Of a stretch of 64,000 nt of DNA, positions 1 to 8,924 are shown piece after piece. The translations under genes were made by a program, and so were the position numbers. The DNA comes from Virgibacillus ihumii (GTDB lineage: Bacteria; Bacillota; Bacilli; Bacillales; Amphibacillaceae), in the NCBI RefSeq assembly GCF_902726655.1, contig NZ_CACVAN010000001.1:3100001-3164000 (forward strand), read 5' to 3'. How positions within the stretch are numbered: position 1 is the stretch's first letter; every line of letters starts with the position of its first letter. The notes under the pieces are model-generated. The model was not told where the DNA came from, ran no database searches, and saw only the letters and a program-made list of their open reading frames with translations.

Positions 1-2709
1 AATAAAGTTTTAAAACGCACTGGCTACATATTGATTATTCCTGTTGTGCTTCTTATTTCGGGCTTGCTGTCACTTGGTTTCATTACTGATTACATATGGA
101 TGGATACAATTGGCTTTGCAGGGGTGTTTACAACTGTTTTTAAAAGTAAAATCTGGCTTGCAGTGATCGGATTTCTGTTATTTGCAGTTGTTACCTTTTT
201 TACGCTTTCCTGGATTCGTCACACGTATCTCGGCCACATGGATCGCAGTCAATTGCCGGCTGTCTTACTGGAACGGAAAAAAATCATTCCAATTATAGTA
301 GGGATTGCTGCTTTAATTGGCGTTTTCGGGAGCAGTATTACACAGGGATTCGGCTGGGAGCGCACATTGAAATTTTTCAACCATGCTTCATTTGGACAGA
401 CCGATCCATATTTTAATCTGGATATTTCTTTTTATTTATTTGTGCTGCCATTTTTAAAATATATTGTTTATTTACTGCTTGGTCTGGGTGTTTTTCTACT
501 GGCAGTCGAGGCGGCAGCTTATTCCGTTTTTCATATTTACCGAATGAGCCGCTCTGCTCAGTTACATTTAGGCCTAACGCTCGGTTTCATCGGACTGCTG
601 CTGGCGGCCCTTCACTTGCTGGAACCATATGATACACTGTTGACTAATAAAGTGAGTTTGTTCCAGGAAAGTGTTGTTCATGGATTGAGTTATACTGACA
701 AGGTTATTAATATACCGAAAGCCTATGTATTGGCAGCCGCAGCATTGATTGGGACAGTATGGATGATTGTTGCACTTGTTCGGGGGAAACTCCGCGGGAT
801 GGTCACTCCGGTTGCCATTTATGCCGGATTATTGATTGTCGGTCAATTGGCATCGGGATCGGTACAGAACTTTATCGTCTCACCGAATGAATTTTCCAAA
901 GAGCGTCCGTTTCTTGAACACAACCTTTCTTATACAAAAGATGCGTATGCCTTGAATGATATTAAGGAAATGCAGCATCCGGGTAATTCTTCGTTGAGTG
1001 AAGCGATGGTCAAACGAAACCAGAAAACGATTGATAATATACGGATGAATGATGCACGTCCGTTGCTTGACGTATACAATCAGTTGCAGACATTCCGCAC
1101 CTATTACGAGTTTAATAATATTGACATTGACCGTTACAGGATTGACGGAGACTATGAACAGGTTTTTGTGGGGGCAAGGGAATTGAGTATGAAAGATCTT
1201 CCGGATCAGGCAAAAACATGGGTGAACCAAAACCTGCGCTATACACATGGTTACGGGATTACCATGAGTCATGTCAACCAGGTTACCCCACAGGGCCAAC
1301 CGAAATATATGGTAAAAAACCTTCCGCCAGAAGGGGTGTTGGATATCAGCAGACCACAAATTTATTTCGGTGAAGAATCCTATCAAAATGTTTTAGTTAA
1401 CAGTAAAGTGGATGAGTTTGATTACCCTTCAGGCGAAAAAAATGTTGATACACGCTTTAATGCAGACTCGGGGATTCCTTTGGATGGAATAAACCGGCTT
1501 TTATTTTCGTTGAATGAAGGGTCATTCCGAATGATGATATCGGATCAGATTACCGATGAAAGCAAACTGCTTGCTACGCGAAATATTATGGAACGGGTTA
1601 AGCGGATTGCGCCGTTTTTTACCTATGACAAAGACCCGTATATTGTTGTCAGGGATAACGGAAGTTTGGTCTGGATGATTGATGCATACGTGACAGCAGA
1701 ACGGTATCCAAACGCTGAACCTTACAAAGGAGAAAAAAATTATATTCGCAATCCCATCAAAGTGACGGTGGATGCCTATACCGGTGACGTGAATTTTTAT
1801 GTTGTTAATCCGGATGATCCGCTATTGAAGACATATCAACGTATTTTCCCGGATATGTTTACTTCTGACATCCCTGAAGATATCCAGGCACATTTCCGTT
1901 ATCCGGAGAAGCTGTTCACCGTACAGGCGAAAATGTATGGAACGTATCACATGTCAAATCTGGAAGTGTTTTATAATCGAGAGGACTCCTGGCAGTTTCC
2001 AACAGAGAAGTATTTTAACGAGGATATTGTAATGGAGCCTTACTATATGACCATGCGCCTGCCTGAAGAGAAAGATGAAGAATTTATTCTGATGCAGCCA
2101 TATACACCGAAAAACAGGCAAAATATGATTTCATGGATTGGCGTACGTAATGATGGTAAAAATTACGGGGAATTGTTTGTGTATCGTTTTCCAAAACAAA
2201 AAAATATCTATGGCCCGCAGCAAATTGAGAACCGGATTAACCAGGACGGGGAAATATCGAAGCAGCTCAATTTATGGTCACAGGGCGGTTCAAAGGTAAT
2301 CCGCGGGAATCTGCTTGTGGTTCCAATTGAAGATACGATTCTTTATGTTGAACCCGTATACATTGAATCTTCCAATGCAACGTCATTGCCGGAAGTGAAG
2401 CGGGTTATTCTTGCTTACGGGGACTACATTGTAATGGAAAGAACCTTTGATGATGCACTTGATGCGATTTTGAAAAAAGTTGATTCATCGGGCAGCAAAA
2501 AAGAAAATGGTAATAATGACGACTCCCAAAAGGATAGCAATACAGAAGAAAAAGATGATTCATCACAGCCGTTAACGAATGCGGAAGAACAGTTAAGAAA
2601 CCTGTCAGATCTGTTTGATACGTATAAAAAGGCACTGTCCAGCGGCAACTGGCAAAAAGCAGCTGAAATTATGGAGCAGATCGAAGGAGAATTGGCGGAA
2701 GTTAACTGA
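1..2709 (+). CDS. UPF0182 family membrane protein (5' end outside window)
   Basis: The frame is open from base 1, so the true start lies upstream; 902 residues are visible. About seven hydrophobic segments fill the first ~290 residues. A long hydrophilic, presumably extracytoplasmic domain follows, then a low-complexity Ser/Asp/Glu/Lys linker and a short helical tail near the C terminus. This architecture and length match the UPF0182 (COG1615) family, whose function is unknown. A TTG at 31 could be read as a start but has no ribosome site and would cut into the first membrane segment. The gene ends 6 bases before a strong hairpin terminator. Confidence 0.85.
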   Translation, partial: NKVLKRTGYILIIPVVLLISGLLSLGFITDYIWMDTIGFAGVFTTVFKSKIWLAVIGFLLFAVVTFFTLSWIRHTYLGHMDRSQLPAVLLERKKIIPIIVGIAALIGVFGSSITQGFGWERTLKFFNHASFGQTDPYFNLDISFYLFVLPFLKYIVYLLLGLGVFLLAVEAAAYSVFHIYRMSRSAQLHLGLTLGFIGLLLAALHLLEPYDTLLTNKVSLFQESVVHGLSYTDKVINIPKAYVLAAAALIGTVWMIVALVRGKLRGMVTPVAIYAGLLIVGQLASGSVQNFIVSPNEFSKERPFLEHNLSYTKDAYALNDIKEMQHPGNSSLSEAMVKRNQKTIDNIRMNDARPLLDVYNQLQTFRTYYEFNNIDIDRYRIDGDYEQVFVGARELSMKDLPDQAKTWVNQNLRYTHGYGITMSHVNQVTPQGQPKYMVKNLPPEGVLDISRPQIYFGEESYQNVLVNSKVDEFDYPSGEKNVDTRFNADSGIPLDGINRLLFSLNEGSFRMMISDQITDESKLLATRNIMERVKRIAPFFTYDKDPYIVVRDNGSLVWMIDAYVTAERYPNAEPYKGEKNYIRNPIKVTVDAYTGDVNFYVVNPDDPLLKTYQRIFPDMFTSDIPEDIQAHFRYPEKLFTVQAKMYGTYHMSNLEVFYNREDSWQFPTEKYFNEDIVMEPYYMTMRLPEEKDEEFILMQPYTPKNRQNMISWIGVRNDGKNYGELFVYRFPKQKNIYGPQQIENRINQDGEISKQLNLWSQGGSKVIRGNLLVVPIEDTILYVEPVYIESSNATSLPEVKRVILAYGDYIVMERTFDDALDAILKKVDSSGSKKENGNNDDSQKDSNTEEKDDSSQPLTNAEEQLRNLSDLFDTYKKALSSGNWQKAAEIMEQIEGELAEVN

Positions 2710-2715
2710 TATAAA

Positions 2716-2747
2716 ACCGGGCTCAGAAATGATTGGCTGAGCCCGGT
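2716..2747. terminator. Bidirectional hairpin terminator
   Basis: A 10-bp perfect stem (accgggctca / tgagcccggt) around a 12-base loop lies between the converging UPF0182 and YfhD-like genes. T-rich sequence follows on the plus strand and A-rich sequence precedes it, so it could serve both genes. Confidence 0.8.
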
Positions 2748-2751
2748 ATAT

Positions 2752-2934
2752 TTATTTCTGCGAATTATTTTTAGCCCGTTTGTCCGCTGCTTTGCTTCTT
2801 TCCTGTGCTATTTTGTCGTCATAATCGGCAAGTTCCTCGGAAAATTCAATATCACGTCCGTCCGATTTTTGGTTCTTCGGAGTCTGTGCAAGCCGGTTCC
2901 TGCCTCTGGATTTATTGTGCTCATCTCTGCCCAT
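2752..2934 (-). CDS. YfhD-like small protein
   Basis: This is a 60-residue, highly charged protein beginning MGRDEHNK. It has a central EFSEELADYDD stretch and a Lys/Arg-rich end, and resembles the uncharacterised YfhD family of Bacillaceae. I chose the ATG at 2934 because GGGGTG lies six bases upstream and family members start MGR. In-frame ATG (2940) and GTG (2943) codons are alternatives. It has no membrane segment or catalytic motif. It converges on the UPF0182 gene and shares its terminator. Confidence 0.65.
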   Translation of the reverse strand: MGRDEHNKSRGRNRLAQTPKNQKSDGRDIEFSEELADYDDKIAQERSKAADKRAKNNSQK

Positions 2935-3018
2935 GCTCATCACCCCTGTATTGAATTTTCAAGGTTAGTATGTGCAGATAGGGGCTTTTTAAAACAGGAA
3001 AATCCCGGGCGGTACTGC

Positions 3019-3810
3019 CTATTTCCCGCCAAGCAGGTCGTACAATCCGCCGGTGATACTTCCTTCACCTTTGTCGCCGCCTTTTTGGGGTGCTGCGGCG
3101 AATACTTTGCTGGCCAGTCGGCTAAATGGAAGCGATTGTACCCATACTGTGCCCGGTCCGCGCAGTGTTGCGAAAAATAGACCTTCCCCGCCGAATAATG
3201 CTGTTTTAATACCACCGATGTATTCAATGTTGTAGTCGACGTCTCCGGTCATGGCAACCAAACAACCGGTATCAACCTTCAATGTTTCACCTGGTTCCAG
3301 AACTTTTTTGTGCATCGTACCACCGGCATGAACAAATGACATGCCGTCTCCTTCCAGTTTTTGCATGATAAAACCTTCACCACCGAAGAAACCCGCACCA
3401 ATTTTTTTCTGGTATTCGACCCCGACCGAAACACCTTTTGCTGCAGCCAGAAACGAATCCTTCTGGCAGATAAGCTTTCCGTCAATTTCACTAAGATCCA
3501 TTGGAATTATTTTGCCGGGATAAGGTGCGGCAAATGCAACATGTTTTTTTCCAGAGCCTTGATTGGTAAAGGTTGTCATAAACAGGCTCTCCCCACTAAT
3601 AACCCGTTTGCCCGCACCGAGAAGTTTGCCCATCAGTCCGCTTCCCTGTTGCTCGGAGCCATCGCCAAAAATGGTTTCCATACGGATATCACTGTCCATC
3701 ATCATTAGACTTCCGGCTTCAGCAATTACAGTTTCCTCCGGGTCCAGTTCCACTTCAACAAACTGCATATCATCGCCATACATTTTAAAATCAATTTCAT
3801 GATTATTCAT
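3019..3810 (-). CDS. AIM24 / TIGR00266 family protein
   Basis: This is a 263-residue, glycine-rich beta protein without a signal peptide. It contains VELDPEETVIAEAGSLMMMD near the N terminus, then GAGFFGGEGFIMQKLEGDG and FGGEGLFFATLRGPGTVW. These repeated Gly-Gly-Glu-Gly turns typify the AIM24/TIGR00266 family, which folds like a tryptophan-RNA-binding attenuation-type beta roll; its biochemical role is unknown. AGGGG lies upstream of the ATG. It is monocistronic and divergent from the aconitase-family gene. No clear terminator is visible beyond its end. Confidence 0.85.
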   Translation of the reverse strand: MNNHEIDFKMYGDDMQFVEVELDPEETVIAEAGSLMMMDSDIRMETIFGDGSEQQGSGLMGKLLGAGKRVISGESLFMTTFTNQGSGKKHVAFAAPYPGKIIPMDLSEIDGKLICQKDSFLAAAKGVSVGVEYQKKIGAGFFGGEGFIMQKLEGDGMSFVHAGGTMHKKVLEPGETLKVDTGCLVAMTGDVDYNIEYIGGIKTALFGGEGLFFATLRGPGTVWVQSLPFSRLASKVFAAAPQKGGDKGEGSITGGLYDLLGGK

Positions 3811-3937
3811 TTAACCAACCCCTAATCTTTGATAGTAGATAATACGATTAAGAATGCGAATGGATTCGAATTTCCTGCAAATATTATTTGCGTATATTCA
3901 TATACTAAAAAAGTATATTTATGTAGGAGGAATGTCC

Positions 3938-5893
3938 ATGCCATTAAACATTACACAGAAGTTGATAAAAGATCATCTCGTAACCGGTGAAATGGTACCA
4001 GGTGAGGAAATTGGACTGAAAATTGATCAGACTCTGACACAAGATGCGACAGGTACGTTGGTTATGCTGGAGCTCGAAGCCATGGAACTGGATCGCGCCA
4101 GGACAGAAGCTTCCGCACAATATGTGGATCATAATCTGATTCAGGAAGACAACAAAAACCCGGATGACCATCTCTTCTTGCAAAGTGCGGCACAACGATT
4201 TGGCCTGTATTACAGCAGACCGGGCAATGGGGTGAGTCATCCGGTTCATATGCAGCGTTTGGCCAAGCCTGGTAAAACATTGCTTGGATCTGACAGCCAT
4301 ACATGTGCTAATGGCTGTATGGGGATGCTTGCGATGGGTGCTGGCGGTATTGATGTGGCACTAGCGATTGCAGGGGAACCATTTTATGTAAAAATGCCGC
4401 AAGTATGGGGGGTTAAATTGACTGGTAAACTTCCCGATTGGGTGAGCGCCAAAGATGTCATTTTTGAATTGTTACGCCGCCATGATGTAAAAGGCGGTGT
4501 CGGAAAAGTCGTTGAGTATTTTGGGCCCGGCTTAAAACATCTGAGTGCCATGGACCGGCATGTCATTGCCAACATGGGCGCGGAATTAGGGGCAACGGGC
4601 ACCGTATTTCCATCTGATAAGGAAGTAAAGCGATTTTTAAAAGAGCAGGATCGTGAAGATGACTGGATCGAATTGGAAGCTGATAATGGTGCGGAATACG
4701 ACATCCTGGAGGAAATTGATCTTTCCGCACTCGAACCGCTCATTGCCAAACCTTCCAGTCCCGGAAATGTAGTACCTGTCAAAGATATAGCAGGCACACC
4801 TATTTACCAGTCATATATCGGTTCATCAGCGAACCCGGGATTTCGTGATTTTGCGGTCGCTGCACAGACCGTATCCGGGAAGCATATAGCAGATGGAATG
4901 TCATTTGATATTAACCCGACTTCAAGGCAGATGCTTACCGATTTGGTTAAAGAAAGTCATATTGCGAGTCTGCTGCAGGCAGGAGCGCGCATGCACCAGG
5001 CGGGGTGTAACGGCTGTATTGGAATGGGACAGGCTCCCGCCACGGGAAGAAACAGTCTGCGCACCACACCACGGAACTTCCCCGGCAGATCCGGGACGAA
5101 AGAAGACAGCGTGTATCTGTGCAGCCCGGAAACAGCGGCAGCATCTGCATTGACGGGTAAAATCACCGATCCGCGTACATTGGAAATGGATTACCCGAAA
5201 GTAAAAGATCCAAAGCATCCAACAACAGATGTGAACTTGCTTGACAATCCGCTCCCGCATGCAGATGCACGGAAAGTTGATCTGCAAAAAGGGCCGAATA
5301 TCGCATCAATCCCGAAAATGGATGCTATGCCGGATCAATTTGAATTGCCTATTTTACTAAAAATGGGTGACAATATTTCGACGGATGAAATTCTTGCCGG
5401 TGGAGCGCGGGTATTGCCGTACCGAAGCAATCTGCCGGAAATCAGTAAATTTACATTCGAGATAATCGATGACACCTACTATAAGCGCGGAAAAAGCACA
5501 GTGGAAAACGGGGGACATGCGGTAGTCGGTGGATTTAACTATGGTCAGGGCTCAAGCCGTGAGCATGCTGCCTTGGCACCGCGATACCTTGGACTGCGGG
5601 TCGCTCTCGTGAAGGATTTTGCCCGGATTCATTGGCAAAACCTGGTTAATTTCGGGGTGCTGCCGTTAACATTTGTAAATGAAGAAGACTATGACCTGTT
5701 AAAGTCTGGCGACACGCTTATCCTGACCGATATGCGGAACAAAATTCAGCAGGGATATGAATTTGATATCGAAGTGAAGGATAAAAACCAGCAAATGAAG
5801 GTTAGACACAGTCTGTCCCAGCGGCAAATTGACATTATGCTTGCCGGTGGTATTATCAACTGGGCCAAAGACAGGCAAGCAGCAAAGGGGTGA
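3938..5893 (+). CDS. Aconitase-family hydro-lyase (Aquifex-type, ~650 aa)
   Basis: This 651-residue protein belongs to the aconitase/IPM-isomerase superfamily in the short Aquifex-type layout: catalytic domains first, then a fused swivel domain. I chose ATG 3938 because AGGAGG (3925-3930) is seven bases upstream; ATG 3932 is too close. Visible motifs are GSDSHT (~120), AGCNGC (~354-359), NRNF-like TPRNFPGRSG, DNISTDEI (~485) and the active-site loop GSSREHAALAPR (~550). The family normally carries three cluster cysteines. The first, usually in a G-S-C-T-N motif, reads GSSANPG here (~296), so a ligand is apparently missing. Aconitate hydration is therefore likely but unproven, and another hydroxy-acid substrate is possible. 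Confidence 0.75.
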   Translation: MPLNITQKLIKDHLVTGEMVPGEEIGLKIDQTLTQDATGTLVMLELEAMELDRARTEASAQYVDHNLIQEDNKNPDDHLFLQSAAQRFGLYYSRPGNGVSHPVHMQRLAKPGKTLLGSDSHTCANGCMGMLAMGAGGIDVALAIAGEPFYVKMPQVWGVKLTGKLPDWVSAKDVIFELLRRHDVKGGVGKVVEYFGPGLKHLSAMDRHVIANMGAELGATGTVFPSDKEVKRFLKEQDREDDWIELEADNGAEYDILEEIDLSALEPLIAKPSSPGNVVPVKDIAGTPIYQSYIGSSANPGFRDFAVAAQTVSGKHIADGMSFDINPTSRQMLTDLVKESHIASLLQAGARMHQAGCNGCIGMGQAPATGRNSLRTTPRNFPGRSGTKEDSVYLCSPETAAASALTGKITDPRTLEMDYPKVKDPKHPTTDVNLLDNPLPHADARKVDLQKGPNIASIPKMDAMPDQFELPILLKMGDNISTDEILAGGARVLPYRSNLPEISKFTFEIIDDTYYKRGKSTVENGGHAVVGGFNYGQGSSREHAALAPRYLGLRVALVKDFARIHWQNLVNFGVLPLTFVNEEDYDLLKSGDTLILTDMRNKIQQGYEFDIEVKDKNQQMKVRHSLSQRQIDIMLAGGIINWAKDRQAAKG

Positions 5894-5900
5894 AAAATAC

Positions 5901-6074
5901 ATGGAACGAGATTATAGATGCAAGGCATGCGAAGGAACTGGAATGCTGTCTGATGACGAAGGCTGGCAGTACAAATGCAGTGTTTGTGATGGGGATGGCA
6001 GCTATGATGTAAAGGACATCGACCGGGGCGCTCGAATCATGTCAGTAGATGAAAATAACCGCCTGCTGGATTAA
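5901..6074 (+). CDS. Small DnaJ-type zinc-motif protein
   Basis: This 57-residue protein carries two CxxCxGxG-like motifs, CKACEGTG (residues 7-14) and CSVCDGDG (residues 31-38). Together they resemble one half of the DnaJ cysteine-rich zinc centre, so binding of one zinc is inferred. AAGGGG lies upstream of the ATG, and the gene begins seven bases after the aconitase-family gene, so the two are probably co-transcribed. No function is assigned. It might assist maturation of its metal-cluster neighbour, but only proximity suggests this. Confidence 0.65.
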   Translation: MERDYRCKACEGTGMLSDDEGWQYKCSVCDGDGSYDVKDIDRGARIMSVDENNRLLD

Positions 6075-6181
6075 ATCTGCACACGAGTAGGGAAGTTCTT
6101 TGATACGCACTTGTTGAACTGAGGTCTTTAAATGGTCTGAGGCAGTTGTTGCCTCTTTGGTACGATGGCAATTTGCAACAT

Positions 6182-6224
6182 AAAAACACCTCGCTCGGAT
6201 AAAAATCAGAGCGAGGTGTTTTTT
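6182..6224. terminator. Bidirectional terminator
   Basis: A 15-bp stem (aaaaacacctcgctc / gagcgaggtgttttt) with A and T tracts on either side lies between the converging zinc-motif and coat-protein genes. A weaker hairpin, gaggca/tgcctc near 6140, precedes it. Confidence 0.85.
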
Positions 6225-6237
6225 GGAATTCAGTCAG

Positions 6238-6852
6238 TTAATGAGGCATTGTGCCCTGTGTTGGACCATAACTATTCTGAAATGCCTGCATATCTTGCGG
6301 TTGCAGTTTTGGTACTTGATAATAATGGTTTTTGTTCTGGTATAAAAATATTTCATATGCCATTTCAGCCATGTTTGGGATACTATCCTGCAAAATCCGG
6401 CGCATTACCGGGTTGGACATTTCAAGGGCTGCTGACGTAAATGCTGTGGCATTTGCTTTCATACAGCCAAGCATGAAACCGGAAATGCACTCATCATTCA
6501 GTTCGGTGGTTGACTGAATAGGTGTCTTCGGTTGTGAAGGCTGCATACCGTAAATAACATTGTTGTCCTGCTGCATTTCGTAGCTTTGTGTTGGTGTTGA
6601 CGGGTCTTGTCCGGATTTAAACGTGTCAACCATTGTGTTGTACAATTGCGTGCAAAAAGTCTTGTGTTTTTGCATCATCGTTTTCAATTCCGGATCCTGA
6701 GCCTGCTGCTCGTACATGGTATATTGATCCATACCACCGATAAGTGTTGAAAGTGCCTCGTGCGCATCGAACATATCATGAGCACCATACTGCTGTGCTG
6801 GCATGCCAGTCATACCTTGAGTGTTTTGGTTTTGCTGTTGTTGATTATGCAT
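6238..6852 (-). CDS. CotF-family spore coat protein
   Basis: This 204-residue protein has a Gln/Asn-rich N terminus, a helical core and a Gln-rich tail. The core includes AHEALSTLIGGMDQYTMYEQ, a DPELKTMMQKH-like segment and FMLGCMKANATAFTSAALEMSNP. This arrangement matches the CotF family, found in spore coats and also duplicated as spore-associated ferritin-like helical proteins. AAGGAGG sits eight to nine bases upstream of the ATG. It appears monocistronic. It is one of two independent signs in this window that the organism sporulates. Confidence 0.85.
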   Translation of the reverse strand: MHNQQQQNQNTQGMTGMPAQQYGAHDMFDAHEALSTLIGGMDQYTMYEQQAQDPELKTMMQKHKTFCTQLYNTMVDTFKSGQDPSTPTQSYEMQQDNNVIYGMQPSQPKTPIQSTTELNDECISGFMLGCMKANATAFTSAALEMSNPVMRRILQDSIPNMAEMAYEIFLYQNKNHYYQVPKLQPQDMQAFQNSYGPTQGTMPH

Positions 6853-6916
6853 TGCATTGACCTCCTTAAGTTAATCAATGTTATTTTTGGCGAAAAACAA
6901 GCGGAATATGTATAGA

Positions 6917-6940
6917 AAAAACCCCCTGAAAAGAGGGTTT
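6917..6940 (-). terminator. Terminator of the lipoprotein gene
   Basis: The minus strand reads AAAACCC, a ten-base loop, then GGGTTTT followed by a T-rich tail, just after the stop codon of the gene ending at 6945. Confidence 0.65.
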
Positions 6941-6944
6941 TATC

Positions 6945-7391
6945 CTATGATGCGGCGGCTGGACCGATTTTTTCTTTAAATGCTTCCAGCTTGCGTACGG
7001 TGACATCACTTAGCTTGGATATTTTTTCCGAATTTGGTTTGGTATTTTGTGTTTCATCAATGAGCGGATATAATGTATGCTCGATATTCATATAGTAGTT
7101 GAGATAATTTTCTTCGACCTCTTTTTCAATTTTATCCCAGCTTTCACGAAGTGCGTTTCCATATTTCTTCACTGTTTTTACATCATTTGCTTCTTTTAGA
7201 TCTTCAACTGCTGATAATACCTGCTCCACTCCGCTTTTCAGATCCTCTGAAGTTGATTTATCCACTTTGGTCGAAGCCTCCTGTGCAGGCTGCTGGCGTG
7301 TTTCCTCCTGTTCGTCGTTACCAGCATCACATGCTGCAACAGTAAACAGTACAAAAGCAGTTATTAACAGATATGAAAGTGTTTTTAGCAT
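6945..7391 (-). CDS. Small lipoprotein of unknown function
   Basis: This 148-residue protein has a hydrophobic signal segment ending in a lipobox-like TVAAC, so acylation at Cys21 and anchoring to the outer face of the membrane are inferred. A Gln/Glu/Ser-rich linker and a helical domain follow, the latter containing VEQVLSAVEDLKEAND and LNYYMNIEHTLYPLIDE. I do not recognise the domain. The helical layout could fit an imelysin-like or cell-envelope stress lipoprotein, but this is speculative. AGGAGG lies upstream of the ATG. The gene is monocistronic. Confidence 0.75.
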   Translation of the reverse strand: MLKTLSYLLITAFVLFTVAACDAGNDEQEETRQQPAQEASTKVDKSTSEDLKSGVEQVLSAVEDLKEANDVKTVKKYGNALRESWDKIEKEVEENYLNYYMNIEHTLYPLIDETQNTKPNSEKISKLSDVTVRKLEAFKEKIGPAAAS

Positions 7392-7598
7392 TGTTCATTC
7401 CTCCTGGGTGTAAATTGATATTATTCACGCTTAGTATGGATGAAAAGTTTCCTGTTTATACCAACTTTTGGCATTGGTAAAATAAATTGTGCGGAAAATT
7501 GATTTTGGGTAGTAAAAGTGAACGGAAAAATTGTAGTTCCTGCCAAGAAAATGCGGATTTGTCACTAATATGCAGCAGCATTTTGGATTTTTATGTGT

Positions 7599-7627
7599 TA
7601 GGCATTAAACAAAAAGTGCGATATAAT
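7599..7627 (+). promoter_or_regulatory. Sigma-A-like promoter
   Basis: TAGGCA (7599-7604), a 17-base spacer and a perfect TATAAT (7622-7627) lie 27 bases upstream of the small ORF at 7654. Confidence 0.5.
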
Positions 7628-7653
7628 GCAAGCAAAAAGAGGAGCTGGAACGA

Positions 7654-7842
7654 ATGGAAGAACTGGAGGAATTCTATAACTTTGATGATTTGGATTATGA
7701 TGACCCTGTAATGTCAGTATGTCATAGGTGCAATAAAGTAATTGAAGCGTCCGATACGGTAACCTTGACTGATGGAAAATCACTTTGGATGGCAGTTTGC
7801 GTGCAGTGCGGGGAATACTATAAAAACGGAATAAACAAATAA
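7654..7842 (+). CDS. Small zinc-ribbon-like protein
   Basis: This 62-residue protein has an acidic N terminus (EELEEFYNFDDLDYDD) followed by CHRC (residues 23-26) and CVQC (residues 50-53). The four cysteines fit a single zinc ribbon. GAGGAGC lies upstream of the ATG and a good promoter precedes it. Similar tiny zinc proteins in Bacilli are annotated as hypothetical, and I assign no function. It is followed after 70 bases by an MBL hydrolase and may be co-transcribed with it. Confidence 0.6.
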   Translation: MEELEEFYNFDDLDYDDPVMSVCHRCNKVIEASDTVTLTDGKSLWMAVCVQCGEYYKNGINK

Positions 7843-7912
7843 ACTGCGGACTGTAAAACGGTATGAAGTTTTTGGTATAGTAAAGAAAGAAGCGCGAAGA
7901 GGGGGAAGATTT

Positions 7913-8860
7913 GTGGAGGATAAAGAGCCGATTCAACTTGATGAGAGGATCCATTTGATTGATGGATTTGATTTGGGAAAGCCAGAACGTACTGGAATAT
8001 ATGTGATCGATGAAAATGAACTGACTTTGGTTGAAACCGGACCGAGTCCATCGGTCAAATACATTAAAAAGGGATTGCATGCACTTGGGTTTTCGCTGGA
8101 ACAGGTGAAGTATATCATTGTTACACACATTCATCTCGACCATGCCGGCGGGGCAGGATTGCTGCTTAGGGAATGTCCGAATGCAACAGTGGTTGTGCAC
8201 CCAAGGGGATCGAGACATCTGGCTGCTCCAAAAGCACTTGCTGCCGGAGCCAGGGCTGTATACGGTGACAGTTTCAGTGAACTGTTTGATCCGATTGTTC
8301 CGGTTCCTGAAGAGCGTCTGATTGAGAAATCAGAAGGAGATACTTTAAAAATCGGACCGGACTGTACACTTGAATTTCTTGATACTCCCGGACATGCCAA
8401 ACATCATTTCAGTATTTATGATCCAATCAGTAATGGAATTTTTACAGGTGATACGGTCGGGATTCGTTATGAATCACTTACAAAACTGGGCATTAATTTC
8501 TTTTTGCCATCGACATCACCGAACCATTTTGATCCGGAAGCAATGCACGAATCCATTGACCGGATTCGCAGTCTGGGTGTGGACCGAATTTACTTCGGTC
8601 ATTTCGGGATGACAGAGCGTGTTGACGGCGCACTAAGTCAAGTTTCAGAATGGCTGGATGTGTTTATGCAAATTGGCCATGAAGTAAAAGCGGAAGGAAA
8701 GGGATATGATGCGCTGGCTGAAAGATTGTTGCAGCATACAAAGGACTACCTTTCAGGGCTTGGTGTGCCGCCGGATCATGATGTGTTGGTTATCATTAAT
8801 CTGGATATGCAAGTCAGTGCACTTGGGATCATCGATTATTTTCAGAAGGTGAAGCATTAA
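7913..8860 (+). CDS. MBL-fold metallo-hydrolase
   Basis: This 315-residue protein has the metallo-beta-lactamase fold. THIHLDHAGG (~65-74) supplies the HxHxDH zinc motif. TPGHAKHH (~160) gives the next histidine, TGDTVG (~180) the bridging aspartate and FGHFG (~228) the last histidine. The start is GTG at 7913 with a GA-rich ribosome site at 7897-7906. Such proteins hydrolyse thioesters, lactones or nucleotides; nothing here fixes the substrate. The full active site suggests a working enzyme. The next gene follows after 64 bases. Confidence 0.85.
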   Translation: MEDKEPIQLDERIHLIDGFDLGKPERTGIYVIDENELTLVETGPSPSVKYIKKGLHALGFSLEQVKYIIVTHIHLDHAGGAGLLLRECPNATVVVHPRGSRHLAAPKALAAGARAVYGDSFSELFDPIVPVPEERLIEKSEGDTLKIGPDCTLEFLDTPGHAKHHFSIYDPISNGIFTGDTVGIRYESLTKLGINFFLPSTSPNHFDPEAMHESIDRIRSLGVDRIYFGHFGMTERVDGALSQVSEWLDVFMQIGHEVKAEGKGYDALAERLLQHTKDYLSGLGVPPDHDVLVIINLDMQVSALGIIDYFQKVKH

Positions 8861-8924
8861 AAGCATGGTGACCATGACTTCAGAACGGATTTCGCACTAA
8901 ACTGTACAGTTGGAGGATATTCCA

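Noticed and set aside
880..1386. 168-codon minus-strand frame in the UPF0182 gene
   Set aside because: It is an antisense shadow of a clear protein family member with no ribosome site or recognisable domain.
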